Positions 25,615 to 34,912 of a DNA stretch of 64,000 nucleotides are shown here, piece after piece. The stretch is from contig NZ_VIRL01000002.1 of assembly GCF_006874465.1 (NCBI RefSeq), positions 266,092-330,091 on the forward strand. Reading direction: 5' to 3'. The notes beneath the pieces were generated by a model that worked only from the letters and a program-made list of their open reading frames with translations, did not search any database and had not been told where the DNA came from. This DNA is from Microbispora bryophytorum. GTDB taxonomy: Bacteria; Actinomycetota; Actinomycetes; Streptosporangiales; Streptosporangiaceae. Both the position numbers and the translations under genes were made by a program. How positions within the stretch are numbered: the stretch's first letter is position 1; each line of letters starts with the position of its first letter.

Positions 25615-26187
25615 ATGAAGACACCCTTCCTCGCCGCCTTCGCCGCGCTCGTGGCGGCTCTCCTGCTATGTGTCGCGCCGGCCCTGCCGGCTCAGGCGCA
25701 CACCTCGCTCAAGAGTAGCGACCCGCAGAAGAACGCGCAGGTCAAGACCTTGCAAAAGGTCACGCTCGAATTCGCGGACTCCGTCCAGTTCCCGGTCGTG
25801 GTCGTCCGCGGTGAGGACGGCAAAAGCTACGAGAAAGGCGAGCCGGTCGTCGACGGGCCCAAGGTCACCGAGGCGGTGACCGAGCCGGTTCCTCCAGGTC
25901 GCTATACGATCGCCTGGCGGGTGGTCTCTCCCGACGGGCACCCGCTCGAGGGGGAGATCCCGTTCACCGTCGTCGGCGACCAGTCCGTGGGGGCGGCGAC
26001 CTCGGCGGCGGCTCCCGGCGACCCGCCGGCGGCATCCGCGCCGGCGGCCGCCGCGCCTGCGGCGGCGCCCGCGGCGCAGGCCGATGACGGCGGGCAGGGG
26101 GGCGTCCCCGGGTGGATCTGGGCGGTGATCTTCGGGATCGCCGGCATCGGCATCGGGATGTTCCTGAGCCTGCGGAAGAAGCCGTGA
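25615..26187 (+). CDS. Copper resistance protein CopC-like, membrane-anchored
   Basis: 190 residues. A Sec signal peptide ends at AQA (residue 28), so the mature protein begins His-Thr-Ser. This N-terminal histidine, with D107 and H109 in SPDGHPLEG, matches the Cu(II) site of CopC (His1, Asp, His). A beta-sandwich domain (29-122), an Ala/Pro-rich linker and a C-terminal transmembrane helix (about 165-185, GWIWAVIFGIAGIGIGMFL) followed by RKKP anchor it to the membrane. ATG with GGGAGG four bases upstream. Its stop overlaps the GTG of the CopD/CtaG gene, so the two are translationally coupled. Confidence 0.9.
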   Translation: MKTPFLAAFAALVAALLLCVAPALPAQAHTSLKSSDPQKNAQVKTLQKVTLEFADSVQFPVVVVRGEDGKSYEKGEPVVDGPKVTEAVTEPVPPGRYTIAWRVVSPDGHPLEGEIPFTVVGDQSVGAATSAAAPGDPPAASAPAAAAPAAAPAAQADDGGQGGVPGWIWAVIFGIAGIGIGMFLSLRKKP

Positions 26188-28178
26188 ACAGGGCGGTGCG
26201 CCTGACCGCCGCGGCGCTCTGCGCGGCCGTCGGCGCACTCGTCATCGCGATGGTGCTCGGTGGCGCCGCGACGCCGCGGATCATCCCCGGCCTGCCCGAC
26301 GAGGGCACCCTGACCCGCTGGATGCTGCCGCTGTCGAAGCTCGCGATGGACGTCTCCGGCGTCCTGACCGTCGGCCTGCTCGCGGCGGCCGCGGGGTTCC
26401 TGCCGAATGACAAGGGCCTGCTCGGCAAGCAGGCGCAGAGTTACGTGAAGGGCGCGTCATGGTCGGCGCTGGCCTGGGCGGTCGCCGCGGCGGTGGCGCT
26501 GGTCTTCAGCCTGTCGGAGACCCTCGGCGCGCCGGTGGGGCAGATCCTCGCCGGCAACGAGCTCACCAGCTACGCCAGCCAGGTGCCGCAGGGCATCGCG
26601 CTGACCCTGGTTGTGCTGTTCGCCGTCGCCATCGCGCTGTTCGCCCGGGGCGCGATCACAGCGGGCGCCGCCGGGGGCCTGCTGGTCTTCGCGCTCGTGA
26701 CGCTGCTGCCGCCCGCGCTCACCGGGCACTCCTCCTCCTCGCCCAACCACGGGCTGGCCACCACCTCGGTCGCCATGCACCTGCTCTTCCTCGCGCTGTG
26801 GGTGGGCGGCCTCGGGGTGGTCTGCGTGCACGCGCTGCGCGGGCAGCCGCTCCTGGACGTCGCCGCCGCGCGCTTCTCCCGGATGGCGCTGTGGTGCTTC
26901 GCCGGGGTCGGCGTCTCCGGGCTCGCCGCCGCCGCCTCGCGCCTCACCTCGATCGGCGAGCTGTTCACCTCGAACTACGGCCTGCTCCTGCTGGCCAAGA
27001 TCGTCGCGTTCACCGTGCTCGGGCTCGTCGGCTGGCGCCACCGCGGCCGTACGCTGCCGAGGCTGTCGGCGGGGGAGCCGCACGCCTTCCTCCGCCTCGC
27101 CCTCGGCGAGGTCCTGGTCATGGGGGCGACGATCGGCCTCGCCGTGGCGCTGTCCCGGACCGCCCCGCCGCCCGTCGACACGCCGGTCGACCGGGCCTTC
27201 GAGCTGCTCGGCTATCTGGTCCCGCCGCCGCTGACGCTCGCGAACCTGCTGACACTGTGGTGGTTCGACCTGTTCTTCGCCGTGCTCGCCGTCGTCATGG
27301 CCGGTCTGTACGGCGCGGGCGTCGTGCGGCTGGCCCGCCGGGGCGACCGGTGGCCTGTGGGCCGCACGGTCAGCTGGTACCTCGGCGTCGTCATCCTCGT
27401 GCTCAGCACGCAGAGCGGCATCGCGCGTTACTCGCCCGTGCTGTTCAGCGTGCACATGACCGAGCACATGGTCCTGTCGATGCTGGTCCCGATCTTCCTG
27501 GTGCTGGGCGCTCCGGTCACGCTGGCGCTGCGCGCCGTCAAGCCCGCCACCCGCCGGGGCGACCGGGGCCCGCGCGAGTGGCTCACGGTGATCCTGCACA
27601 GCAGGGTGATGAAGTTCGTCAGCCACCCCGCCATCGCGACCTCGATCTTCGTGGTGTCGACCTTCGCCCTGTACTTCACCCCGCTGTTCGCCGCGGCGAT
27701 GGAGGAGCACCTCGGTCACATCGCGATGACCGTGCACTTCCTGCTGAGCGGCTCCCTGTTCTTCTGGGTGATCATCGGCGTGGACCCGGCGCCGTACAAG
27801 CTGCCCTACTACGGGCGGCTGCTGCTGCTCATGGTGACCATGCCGTTCCACGCGTTCTTCGGGATCGCCCTGATGAGCATGGGCACGGTGCTCGCGTCCG
27901 GTTACTACGACCAACTCGGGCGCACCTGGGGCGCCTCCGCGCTGATCGACCAGCAGACCGGCGGCGGAATCGCCTGGGCCTTCGGCGAGATCCCCACACT
28001 GATCGTGCTGCTCGCGCTCGGCTTTCAGTGGTGGCGCGACGACGAGCGCGTCGCGCGCCGGGCCGACCGCCGGGCCGACGCCGCGGCCGCCAGATCCGGC
28101 GGCACCGGGGACGCGGAGCTGGACTCCTACAACGACTACCTGGCGAAGTTGAACAAGCGGGACAGGGCCGCCGAGTAG
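26184..28178 (+). CDS. CopD copper-resistance domain fused to CtaG/caa3 cytochrome oxidase assembly domain
   Basis: 664 residues from a GTG that overlaps the copC stop (GTGA). The N-terminal half (about 1-310) has around eight membrane helices and the CopD signature (ATTSVAMHLLFLALWVGGLGVV). The C-terminal half (about 330-610) is the CtaG/caa3 assembly domain (FSVHMTEHMVLSMLVPIFLVLGAP, HIAMTVHFLLSGSLFFWVIIGVDP, MPFHAFFGIALMS) with several conserved histidines. This fusion is common in actinobacteria. Together with CopC it probably moves copper across the membrane for cuproenzymes such as cytochrome oxidase. Confidence 0.92.
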   Translation: MNRAVRLTAAALCAAVGALVIAMVLGGAATPRIIPGLPDEGTLTRWMLPLSKLAMDVSGVLTVGLLAAAAGFLPNDKGLLGKQAQSYVKGASWSALAWAVAAAVALVFSLSETLGAPVGQILAGNELTSYASQVPQGIALTLVVLFAVAIALFARGAITAGAAGGLLVFALVTLLPPALTGHSSSSPNHGLATTSVAMHLLFLALWVGGLGVVCVHALRGQPLLDVAAARFSRMALWCFAGVGVSGLAAAASRLTSIGELFTSNYGLLLLAKIVAFTVLGLVGWRHRGRTLPRLSAGEPHAFLRLALGEVLVMGATIGLAVALSRTAPPPVDTPVDRAFELLGYLVPPPLTLANLLTLWWFDLFFAVLAVVMAGLYGAGVVRLARRGDRWPVGRTVSWYLGVVILVLSTQSGIARYSPVLFSVHMTEHMVLSMLVPIFLVLGAPVTLALRAVKPATRRGDRGPREWLTVILHSRVMKFVSHPAIATSIFVVSTFALYFTPLFAAAMEEHLGHIAMTVHFLLSGSLFFWVIIGVDPAPYKLPYYGRLLLLMVTMPFHAFFGIALMSMGTVLASGYYDQLGRTWGASALIDQQTGGGIAWAFGEIPTLIVLLALGFQWWRDDERVARRADRRADAAAARSGGTGDAELDSYNDYLAKLNKRDRAAE

Positions 28179-28254
28179 ACCGCCCCGCCGTCCCGAAGCT
28201 CGCGCGCCGGGCACGGAACACCCGGGCCGGGCGGTCCGCCGGCTCCTGAAGCTG

Positions 28255-29103
28255 CTACGGCAGAGTGAGAATCTCGTGACCCGTCTCGGTCACGACGATC
28301 GTGTGCTCGAACTGCGCGGTCCGCTTGCGGTCCTTGGTCACCGCGGTCCACTTGTCGGGCCAGATCTCGTAGTCAATCGTGCCGAGCGTGAGCATCGGCT
28401 CGATCGTGAACGTCATCCCCGGCACCAGGGTCACCGACAGCGAGGGGTCGTCGTAGTGGGGGACGATGAGCCCGGAGTGGAACGAGGTCGCGATGCCGTG
28501 CCCGGTGAAGTCGCGGACGACGCCGTAGCCGAAACGCTTGGCGTACGCCTCGATCACCCGGCCGACGATGTTGAGCTGGCGGCCCGGCGCGACGGCCTTG
28601 ATCGCCCGCATCATCGCCTCGCGGGTCCGCTCGACCAGCAGGCGGGACTCCTCGTCGACCTCCCCCACCAGGTAGGTGGCGTCGGTGTCACCGTGCACGC
28701 CGCCGATGAAGGCCGTGATGTCCACGTTGACGATGTCACCGTCGCGCAGCACGGTGTCGTCCGGGATGCCGTGGCAGATCACCTCGTTGATCGAGGTGCA
28801 CAGCGACTTCGGGTAGCCGCGGTAGCCGAGCGTCGAGGGGTAGGCGCCGTGGTCGCAGAGGAACTCGTGCCCGATGCGGTCGAGTTCGTCGGTGGTCACG
28901 CCGGGGGCGGCGTGCCTGCCGACCTCCTCCAGCGCCTGCGCGGCGATCCGGCCCGCGATCCGCATCTTCTCGATGGTCTCGGGAGTCTGGATGTCGCTGT
29001 CGCCCTTCTTGGGCTCGGCCTTCCCCACGTACTCGGGCCGGGGGATGTTGGCGGGAACCTTACGGATGGGCGAGATCCGCCCGGGGCGGAGCAGCGTGGT
29101 CAT
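28255..29103 (-). CDS. map: Type I methionine aminopeptidase with N-terminal extension
   Basis: 282 residues. The five metal ligands are all present: D128 (NVDIT), D139 (HGDTD), H202 (GHGIA), E235 (FTIEP) and E266 (QFEHT). A roughly 40-residue N-terminal extension with RPEYVGK is closely like the mycobacterial type Ic enzyme MapB. The enzyme removes the initiator methionine from nascent proteins in the cytoplasm. I start at the ATG at 29103; an upstream ATG at 29136 would add 11 residues not seen in the family. Confidence 0.95.
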   Translation of the reverse strand: MTTLLRPGRISPIRKVPANIPRPEYVGKAEPKKGDSDIQTPETIEKMRIAGRIAAQALEEVGRHAAPGVTTDELDRIGHEFLCDHGAYPSTLGYRGYPKSLCTSINEVICHGIPDDTVLRDGDIVNVDITAFIGGVHGDTDATYLVGEVDEESRLLVERTREAMMRAIKAVAPGRQLNIVGRVIEAYAKRFGYGVVRDFTGHGIATSFHSGLIVPHYDDPSLSVTLVPGMTFTIEPMLTLGTIDYEIWPDKWTAVTKDRKRTAQFEHTIVVTETGHEILTLP

Positions 29104-29146
29104 GCGGGCAAGTCTAGTTGCGTGTGAAGGGGGCACGATTGAGGAC

Positions 29147-29323
29147 GTGAGCGATCAATGGTGGTTCTGTCTGAAGCACATGAGCGTCGAGCCCGAGAAG
29201 GGCTGCCCGAACAAGGACCGGCTCGGCCCCTACGACACCCGCGACGCCGCCGCCCACGCTCTGCAGACGGCGGCCGAGCGCAACGAGCGCTGGAAGGAGC
29301 AGGACAAGGACTGGGACGACTGA
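29147..29323 (+). CDS. Small conserved Trp/Cys-containing protein, 58 residues
   Basis: Starts at a GTG (29147) and reads [16 protein letters not shown], then [21 protein letters not shown] and a highly charged helix ending [11 protein letters not shown] small protein of this type next to, and divergent from, methionine aminopeptidase occurs in many actinomycetes. It begins only 43 bp from map. The spacing of WW, two Cys and GPYDTRDAA suggests a compact domain similar to a SPOR or GYF-like fold, which is my inference. Function unknown. Confidence 0.72.
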   Translation: MSDQWWFCLKHMSVEPEKGCPNKDRLGPYDTRDAAAHALQTAAERNERWKEQDKDWDD

Positions 29324-29418
29324 TCCCCTGACCCTCTTCCCGGGCCCGGCCCTCAGGAGTCTCTCCCCGGGCCCGGTTCTCCCTGCCTCACCTGCCCCGG
29401 ATCTCAGCGTGCCCTGTC

Positions 29419-29721
29419 TCACTGTCCATGGGCCGGGGCAGGGGCCGGGGCGGGCTCGGCCGTGTGTCGCCGGGCCGTGGCGCGGCGGGCGACGAACCGG
29501 CTGAGCGTCCACACGCCGATGCCGCTCCACACCAGGTTGAGGATCGCCGAGGGCCAGGCCGAGTGGTACGCGCTGTTGATCATCAAGGTGGCCGCCCCGC
29601 CGAAGTTGAGCAGTTGGTAGGTCAGCCCGTCCGCGGACATCCTGCCGGAAGACACCATCGCGTACGCCAGCAGGAGGACGACCGCGCCCGCGGTGCCGAT
29701 GATCGTGATGAAGGTGGACAT
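29419..29721 (-). CDS. Small integral membrane protein (CBU_0592-like)
   Basis: 100 residues with three hydrophobic helices: FITIIGTAGAVVLLLAYAM at 3-21, YQLLNFGGAATLMINSAY at 34-51 and AWPSAILNLVWSGIGVWTL at 54-72. A Pro/Ala-rich tail follows. The pattern matches a family of short membrane proteins annotated after Coxiella CBU_0592. I use the ATG at 29721; a GTG at 29745 has no better support. Role unknown. Confidence 0.65.
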   Translation of the reverse strand: MSTFITIIGTAGAVVLLLAYAMVSSGRMSADGLTYQLLNFGGAATLMINSAYHSAWPSAILNLVWSGIGVWTLSRFVARRATARRHTAEPAPAPAPAHGQ

Positions 29722-29853
29722 CAGGACGGCTCGCCGTCCGCACAAATGGTCATGGTGCGATGATCCTGCCCTTGGAGAGTGAAGAGCAAGTGAAGCATTC
29801 TTGATCCGAAGATAAGGTCTCCTGCATCGATACCGACGCCGGGCGCCGTTCGC

Positions 29854-30441
29854 TCAGTCGCTCACGTGCGGGCCGGTGATCCGTTCGGCCAGGCGGGCGA
29901 GGCGTTCCCGCAGGCCGAGCTGCCGCACCTCCCCGGCCGCGCTGCTCACCAGGTGCTGCGCCGCGTCGAAGCTCAGGACGGCCCCCTTGGCCGGCACGGC
30001 GATCGCGTCGTGGGCCAGCGACTCCAGCTCGGGGTCGCCGCCGTCGACGGCGAGGATCGTGGCGCCGCTGCGGCGGGCGTCGTCCACCCGCTCCAGCAGG
30101 GGCACGGGCGCCCGCTGCTCGGCGACCACGAACACCGTCTCGCCCCTGCCGGTGCCGCGCAGGCGCTCCATCCCTACCCGCAGATGGGCGGGCGCGCCGG
30201 GCGGCGGCGCCCAGCGGACCAGAGTGGGGGAGAGCTGGGCGAGCCCCGACACCTGAGCCTCGTCGGCGAGGTGGGCGGTGACGTGCCACGGCTCGTCCTC
30301 GGGGGTGCCGACGACGAGGAGCCCCCCGGGTGACCGGGTGGCCCGCAGGGCCAGGCCGAGCTCCCGGGTGCGTTCGAGCCATCCCGTGGAGGCGAGCACC
30401 TCGCGCAAGAGGTTCACCGATGCGGCGTCCATGAACGTCAT
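29854..30441 (-). CDS. Conserved hypothetical protein with a SIS-like half domain
   Basis: 195 residues from the ATG at 30441; ATG at 30474 is possible. After a helical N-terminus, a nucleotide-binding-like core reads GGLLVVGTPEDE, then GETVFVVAEQRAPVPLLERVDDARRSGATILAVDGGDPELESLAHDAIAVP in pieces. This order (signal strand, helix, GA-x-ILAV strand, LAHDAI-VP) resembles the second half of sugar-isomerase (SIS) domains. The usual Ser/Thr-rich phosphosugar loop (SxSGxT) is not conserved, so any catalytic role is doubtful. No operon partner. Confidence 0.6.
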   Translation of the reverse strand: MTFMDAASVNLLREVLASTGWLERTRELGLALRATRSPGGLLVVGTPEDEPWHVTAHLADEAQVSGLAQLSPTLVRWAPPPGAPAHLRVGMERLRGTGRGETVFVVAEQRAPVPLLERVDDARRSGATILAVDGGDPELESLAHDAIAVPAKGAVLSFDAAQHLVSSAAGEVRQLGLRERLARLAERITGPHVSD

Positions 30442-30562
30442 GGTGCCTGACACGAGCGCATGAAGTCCCGCCAATCGGTCCTTGACACACCGTTACCAAC
30501 ACGTGACGATCGGTCGGCGGTGCCGAGTACGGAACGTGATCCAACAGCCGGAAGGCGGCTTC

Positions 30563-31711
30563 ATGAACCTTCGCGTTCGTGCCACCCTGTCCATGATCGG
30601 GGCTCTCCTGCTGCTGCCCGCGCTCACCGGCACCGCACGCGCGACCTCCGCCGGCGCCGTCGTCGAAGCGAGCCGTACGACGGTCTACCTCGTGCCCGGC
30701 AAGCTGCTGGAGGTGCCGGTGAAGGCCTGGCACCTCCGCTACCGATCCACATCCGCCACCGGGCGGCCGAACGTCGTCTCGGGCACCCTGCTCGTGCCCG
30801 GCACTCCCTATCCCCTCGGCAAGCGGCCCATAGCGGGGTACGCGGTCGGCACGCACGGCATGGGCGACCAGTGCGCCCCGTCGGCCGCCATGGCGGGAGG
30901 CACCGAGGCCGAGCTGGCCATCATGAGCCTGATGCTGCTCAAGGGCTGGGCCGTCGCGGTGACCGACTACGAGGGTCTCGGCACGCCAGGCGACCACACC
31001 TACATGGCGGGCCTGTCCCAGGGGCGCGCCGTGCTCGACTCCATCAGGGCGGCGGCGCGGGTGCCGGGCGCGAACCTGTCCGCCGCCGCCCCCGTCGTGG
31101 TCATGGGCTACTCGCAGGGCGGGTCGTCGGCGGCCTGGGCCGCCCAGCTCCAGCCGTCGTACGCGCCCGAGCTGCGGCTCAAGGGCGTCGCGGCGGGCGG
31201 GGTGCCGGCCGACCTGCGGGCCGTGGCCGACCACCTGGACGGCACCGGCGACTTCGGGCTCGCCGCGGCCGCCGGCATCGGGCTGGACGCCGCCTATCCC
31301 GAATTGCACCTGGACGGCTACCTGACCCCCGAAGGCGCGACGCTGTTCGGCGACGCCCGCGACGACTGCGTGGGCGACCTGCGGGCGAAATTAGGCGGGC
31401 GGCGGCTGGCAGAATTCACCACCGCCGACGTGCTGAATCTGCCGGACTGGCGGGCCCGTCTCGCCGAGAACCGCCTCGGCGCGTCCGCGCCGCGGGTGCC
31501 GCTGTTCCTCTACCACGCGACGGGCGACGAGATCATCCCGTACGAGGTGGGCACAACCCTGCGCAAGGAATACTGCGCTCAGGGCGCGAACGTCCTGTGG
31601 ACCGGCCTGCCGGCCGGCAGCCACGTGCTCGGCGCGGTCGAGGGCGGCCCGCCGGCGGTCGCGTGGCTGGCCACCCGCGTCGCCGGCCTCCCCGCGATTC
31701 CGAACTGCTGA
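30563..31711 (+). CDS. Secreted lipase of the LIP family
   Basis: 382 residues. A Sec signal peptide (MNLRVRATLSMIGALLLLPAL, cleavage likely after ARA at about 27) is followed by an alpha/beta hydrolase of the secretory lipase family. The nucleophile is S184 in MGYSQGG; the acid is likely the Asp in YHATGDEIIPYEVG and the base the His in AGSHVLGAVEG. Two cysteines (DQCAP, DDCVG) probably pair. ATG at 30563 follows GGAAGGCGG; upstream in-frame starts add a non-hydrophobic leader. Probably cleaves ester bonds of lipids outside the cell. Confidence 0.88.
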   Translation: MNLRVRATLSMIGALLLLPALTGTARATSAGAVVEASRTTVYLVPGKLLEVPVKAWHLRYRSTSATGRPNVVSGTLLVPGTPYPLGKRPIAGYAVGTHGMGDQCAPSAAMAGGTEAELAIMSLMLLKGWAVAVTDYEGLGTPGDHTYMAGLSQGRAVLDSIRAAARVPGANLSAAAPVVVMGYSQGGSSAAWAAQLQPSYAPELRLKGVAAGGVPADLRAVADHLDGTGDFGLAAAAGIGLDAAYPELHLDGYLTPEGATLFGDARDDCVGDLRAKLGGRRLAEFTTADVLNLPDWRARLAENRLGASAPRVPLFLYHATGDEIIPYEVGTTLRKEYCAQGANVLWTGLPAGSHVLGAVEGGPPAVAWLATRVAGLPAIPNC

Positions 31712-31792
31712 GCGCCCCGGAAACCACGGCCGGCGCGCTCCTCGGGCGCGGAACGCCGGGCGGGTGGCCATGACGCCGATCGCCCGCGCGCT

Positions 31793-32467
31793 TCAGCGAG
31801 CCGAGTGGACGAGGTCGCCCTCGTAGGCCGCGATGACGAGGTGCGCGCGATTTCGTGCCTGGAGCTTGCTCAGCAGGTTGCCGATGTGGGTCTTGACGGT
31901 TTTGATCGAGATCGTGAGCCGCGCCGCGATCTCGTCGTTGGAGAGCCCGTGGCCGACCAGGGTGAGGACCTCGGTCTCCCGCGCGGTGAGAGCGTCCAGG
32001 CGCGCCGGCTTCGCGCGCGCCGGCTGCGCGATGTACGCCTCGATCATGCGGGTGAGGACCTTCGGGGCGAACGGCGATTCGCCCCGATGAGTCCGGCGGA
32101 TCGCGTCAAGGAGGGCGTCGGGGTGGGAATCCTTGAGGAGGAAGCCGCTGGCGCCGGCGTGGAGGGCGGCGCGGACGTACTCGTCGAGCTCGAACATCGT
32201 GAGCACGATGACCTTCACGGATCCGGTTCCTGCGCCGGTCGTGACGCGGCGGGTGGCCGCGATTCCATCGGTGCCCGGCATCCGGATGTCCATGAGCACG
32301 ACGTCGGGACGCAGTTCGGCGCTGAGCCCGACGACCTCATCGCCGGTGCCCGCCTCGCCGACGACCGTCATGTCGTGATTGGCGTTGATGACGGCGGCGA
32401 GGCTGTGGCGCAGCAGGGGCTGGTCGTCGGCGATGACGACGCGAATCGAGGTTCCGCCGTCGTTCAT
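31793..32467 (-). CDS. NarL/FixJ-type response regulator
   Basis: 224 residues. Receiver domain 8-125 with acidic pair DD (14-15), phospho-acceptor D60 (VVLMDIRMP) and Lys in GFLLKDSHP; LuxR HTH at about 155-218 (LTARETEVLTLVGHGLSNDEIAARLTISIKTVKTHIGNLLSKL). Its ATG overlaps the stop of the upstream kinase gene by four bases (ATGA), so they form a coupled two-gene unit. It likely controls the divergent ABC transporter genes. Confidence 0.95.
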   Translation of the reverse strand: MNDGGTSIRVVIADDQPLLRHSLAAVINANHDMTVVGEAGTGDEVVGLSAELRPDVVLMDIRMPGTDGIAATRRVTTGAGTGSVKVIVLTMFELDEYVRAALHAGASGFLLKDSHPDALLDAIRRTHRGESPFAPKVLTRMIEAYIAQPARAKPARLDALTARETEVLTLVGHGLSNDEIAARLTISIKTVKTHIGNLLSKLQARNRAHLVIAAYEGDLVHSAR

Positions 32468-33318
32468 GACATTCCGGCCTCGGGAATACGGGCGGTGACG
32501 CGAAAGCCGTTGTCGGCGTGTTCGGCGTCGAAGGTCCCGCCGATCGCGGTGACGCGTTCCCTCAGCCCCTCGATTCCGTGCCCGGCTCCCGGGTGCGGGG
32601 TCCATCCGTCCACCGGGCCTTCGTCCCAGACGCTCGTGACGATCCAGTCGCCGTCGCGGCGGACGTACACGTTCGCGCTGGTCGGTCCGGCGTGCCGAGC
32701 GGTGTTCGTTAGGGCTTCGCGCACGATGGAACAGACCGCGAGCTGTGCCCCGGAGCTGATGTCGTCGATCTCGCCGAGCTTGAGGGTGACGGCCGGGCCC
32801 GCCCTTTCGGCGTCCTCGATGATGGCCGGCAGGTCGTGAAGGGATTCCGCGGGCCGCAGAGGCGCGGTCGTGCCAGTCGAGTCACGCAGCACGTTGAGCA
32901 TGCGGCGTAGCTCCGTCGTGGTCTGCCGTCCGATGCGCTCGATGTCCGACAGCGCCGCAGAGGGGTCGTCCCCGGTGCCGGGATAGCGTGCCGCGCTCGC
33001 GCGGACAGTGATCAGGCCGAGGCCGTGGGAGACGATGTCGTGCAGCTCGCGCGCGATTCGGAGCCGTTCCGCCTGTGCCGCGCGCTCACCGGCCCACGCG
33101 GCGATCCGCGCTTCGTACGCGATGCGCTGCCGGCGCGCGTGGAACGCCGCCCACACGGTGACCGCCAACGCCAGCGCGGCGATGACGACGGGGAGAACGA
33201 CCGCGGCCCGCCCTCCGCGGTTGACCGAGAGAAGGACGAGTAACAGGACGACGTGAACGGCGATGGCCGGTGGCCAGACTCGCCGCCCGCGACTCGGAAG
33301 TGCTTGATCGGCCCCCAT
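32464..33318 (-). CDS. Sensor histidine kinase (HisKA_3 type)
   Basis: 284 residues, short for the class. Two transmembrane segments at about 17-31 and 39-59 leave almost no extracellular sensor. Dimerisation/phosphorylation helix with H93 in ELHDIVSHGLG, N box REALTNTARHAG, and G boxes VWDEGPVDG and GHGIEGLRERV. The small membrane sensor is typical of intramembrane-sensing kinases that monitor envelope stress or antimicrobials together with adjacent ABC transporters. Paired with the response regulator at 31793 and divergent from the ABC genes. Confidence 0.93.
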   Translation of the reverse strand: MGADQALPSRGRRVWPPAIAVHVVLLLVLLSVNRGGRAAVVLPVVIAALALAVTVWAAFHARRQRIAYEARIAAWAGERAAQAERLRIARELHDIVSHGLGLITVRASAARYPGTGDDPSAALSDIERIGRQTTTELRRMLNVLRDSTGTTAPLRPAESLHDLPAIIEDAERAGPAVTLKLGEIDDISSGAQLAVCSIVREALTNTARHAGPTSANVYVRRDGDWIVTSVWDEGPVDGWTPHPGAGHGIEGLRERVTAIGGTFDAEHADNGFRVTARIPEAGMS

Positions 33319-33413
33319 GCTCCAAATCTACGGACGCGCCCCGGACGGCGCATCGGACCAGGGTCCGAGAGATCTGGGTCCGAGCCGCGAATCCGAGTCC
33401 GGTCGCCGGTCCG

Positions 33414-34151
33414 ATGACCGGAGGTGATGCTCCGCGTTCAGATGTGGAGGTGATTACGATCGACGACCTCGTCAAGCGGCGGGGTTCCAGAACGATTCTG
33501 AGCGGCATCAGCTTCCAGGCCCGCCCCGGGAGGGTGACCGGGCTCCTCGGCCCGAACGGCGCGGGCAAAAGCTCCACACTGCGCGTTCTGCTGGGCCTGG
33601 ATCGGGCCACCTCCGGCACGGCGCTCATCGGTTCCGTCCCGTTCGTGAAGCTTCGCAATCCGCTCGCCACGGTCGGGGCCGTGCTGGACGGCTCCGGCGC
33701 GCATCGGGCGCGGACGGGCCGGGCGCACCTGCGGTGGGTGGCCCGCTCCGCGGGACTGCCGCGTGCGCGCGTCGACGAGGTGCTCGAGATCGTGGGCCTG
33801 ACGAACGCCGCGTCGAAGCGGGTCGGCGGCTACTCCCTGGGCATGGGGCGTCGCCTCGGGCTGGCGGCGGCGCTGCTCGGCGACCCGGAGATTCTGGTCC
33901 TGGACGAGCCGGTGAACGGGCTGGACCCGGACGGCATCCGGTGGATCAGGACCCTCCTGCGCGAACGCGCCGCGTCCGGCCGGACCGTGCTGCTGTCCAG
34001 CCACCTGATGGAGGAGCTCGCGGCCACAGTGGACGACGTCGTGGTCGTCAACGAGGGCACGGTCGTGGCGGACGGCACCCTCGACGAGGTCACCGGCTCC
34101 CACCGCACCCTTGAGGACGCGTTCTTCGCCCTCACCACGGGTGCACCATGA
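33414..34151 (+). CDS. ABC transporter ATP-binding protein
   Basis: 245 residues. Walker A GPNGAGKSS, signature GGYSLGMGRRLGLAAALLG in place of LSGGQ, Walker B ILVLDEP and the switch histidine in LLSSHLMEEL. It belongs to the group of ATPases serving ABC-2 exporters for drugs or antimicrobial peptides. I take the ATG at 33414, though GTG at 33444 is also in frame. Overlaps the first permease gene by four bases. Confidence 0.92.
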   Translation: MTGGDAPRSDVEVITIDDLVKRRGSRTILSGISFQARPGRVTGLLGPNGAGKSSTLRVLLGLDRATSGTALIGSVPFVKLRNPLATVGAVLDGSGAHRARTGRAHLRWVARSAGLPRARVDEVLEIVGLTNAASKRVGGYSLGMGRRLGLAAALLGDPEILVLDEPVNGLDPDGIRWIRTLLRERAASGRTVLLSSHLMEELAATVDDVVVVNEGTVVADGTLDEVTGSHRTLEDAFFALTTGAP

Positions 34152-34912
34152 GGGCGCTCGCCGCGGAGGTCTCGAAGCTCGCCTCGTTGCCGGCGGCGTG
34201 GATCGCGGCGGCGGCCGGGGTGCTCGTGCCGGGCGTCGTCGCCGCGATCACCGCGTCGTCGACCCGCGGCGCGATCGCCCGCGGCGCCGCGACCGTCGCG
34301 GGGGCCGACACCGGATATCAGGAACTGGCGTTCGGCGTGGTCGGCGCGATCATCCTCGGTGTCGTCGCCATCAGCAGTGAGCACTTCACCGAGAGCGCGG
34401 AGTCCGGAGGCGGGCGTCAGATCACCACCAGCCTGACCGCCGTTCCCTCCCGGCTCCGGTTCCTGCTCGCGAAGGTCGCCGCAGTGGCGATCACCGGCGC
34501 GGTACTCGCGATCATCGCGTCGGGGACCACCATGGGCGTCATCCACGTGGTGCTCGGCGAGCACACCCCGGCAATGGGAGCGGACGACGTTCCGCGGCTG
34601 GCCGGTGTCGTCTGCTACTGGGTGTGCACCGCGCTCCTCGCCTCCGGGATCACCGTGCTCACCCGCCACGGGGTCGTTCCGCTCGCGGTGCTCATCGCGA
34701 ACACGTCGGTCGTCTCCGTCACCTACCTGCTGACCAAGATCACACCGCTGGCGAACTATCTGCCCGACATGGCCGGAGTCCGTATGTTCATCCGGAAGCT
34801 CCCCGGCAGCACCGCCGAGATGAGCCCGCTCACCGGAGGACTGGTGATGACCGCCTGGGTGGCGGTGCTGCTCGTGGTCGCCGCGATCTCGTTCACGCGG
34901 AGGGACGCATGA
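34148..34912 (+). CDS. ABC-2 type permease, first subunit
   Basis: 254 residues with six predicted helices, beginning MRALAAEVSKLASLPAAWIAAAAG, the typical first amphipathic/transmembrane segment of this permease class. ITTSLTAVPSRLRFLLAKVAAVA is the conserved cytoplasmic loop (TT-x-x-x-P-x-R...K) seen in both permeases of the module. Starts at ATGA overlapping the ATPase gene and ends overlapping the next permease. Works with the ATPase and the second permease as an exporter. Confidence 0.88.
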   Translation: MRALAAEVSKLASLPAAWIAAAAGVLVPGVVAAITASSTRGAIARGAATVAGADTGYQELAFGVVGAIILGVVAISSEHFTESAESGGGRQITTSLTAVPSRLRFLLAKVAAVAITGAVLAIIASGTTMGVIHVVLGEHTPAMGADDVPRLAGVVCYWVCTALLASGITVLTRHGVVPLAVLIANTSVVSVTYLLTKITPLANYLPDMAGVRMFIRKLPGSTAEMSPLTGGLVMTAWVAVLLVVAAISFTRRDA

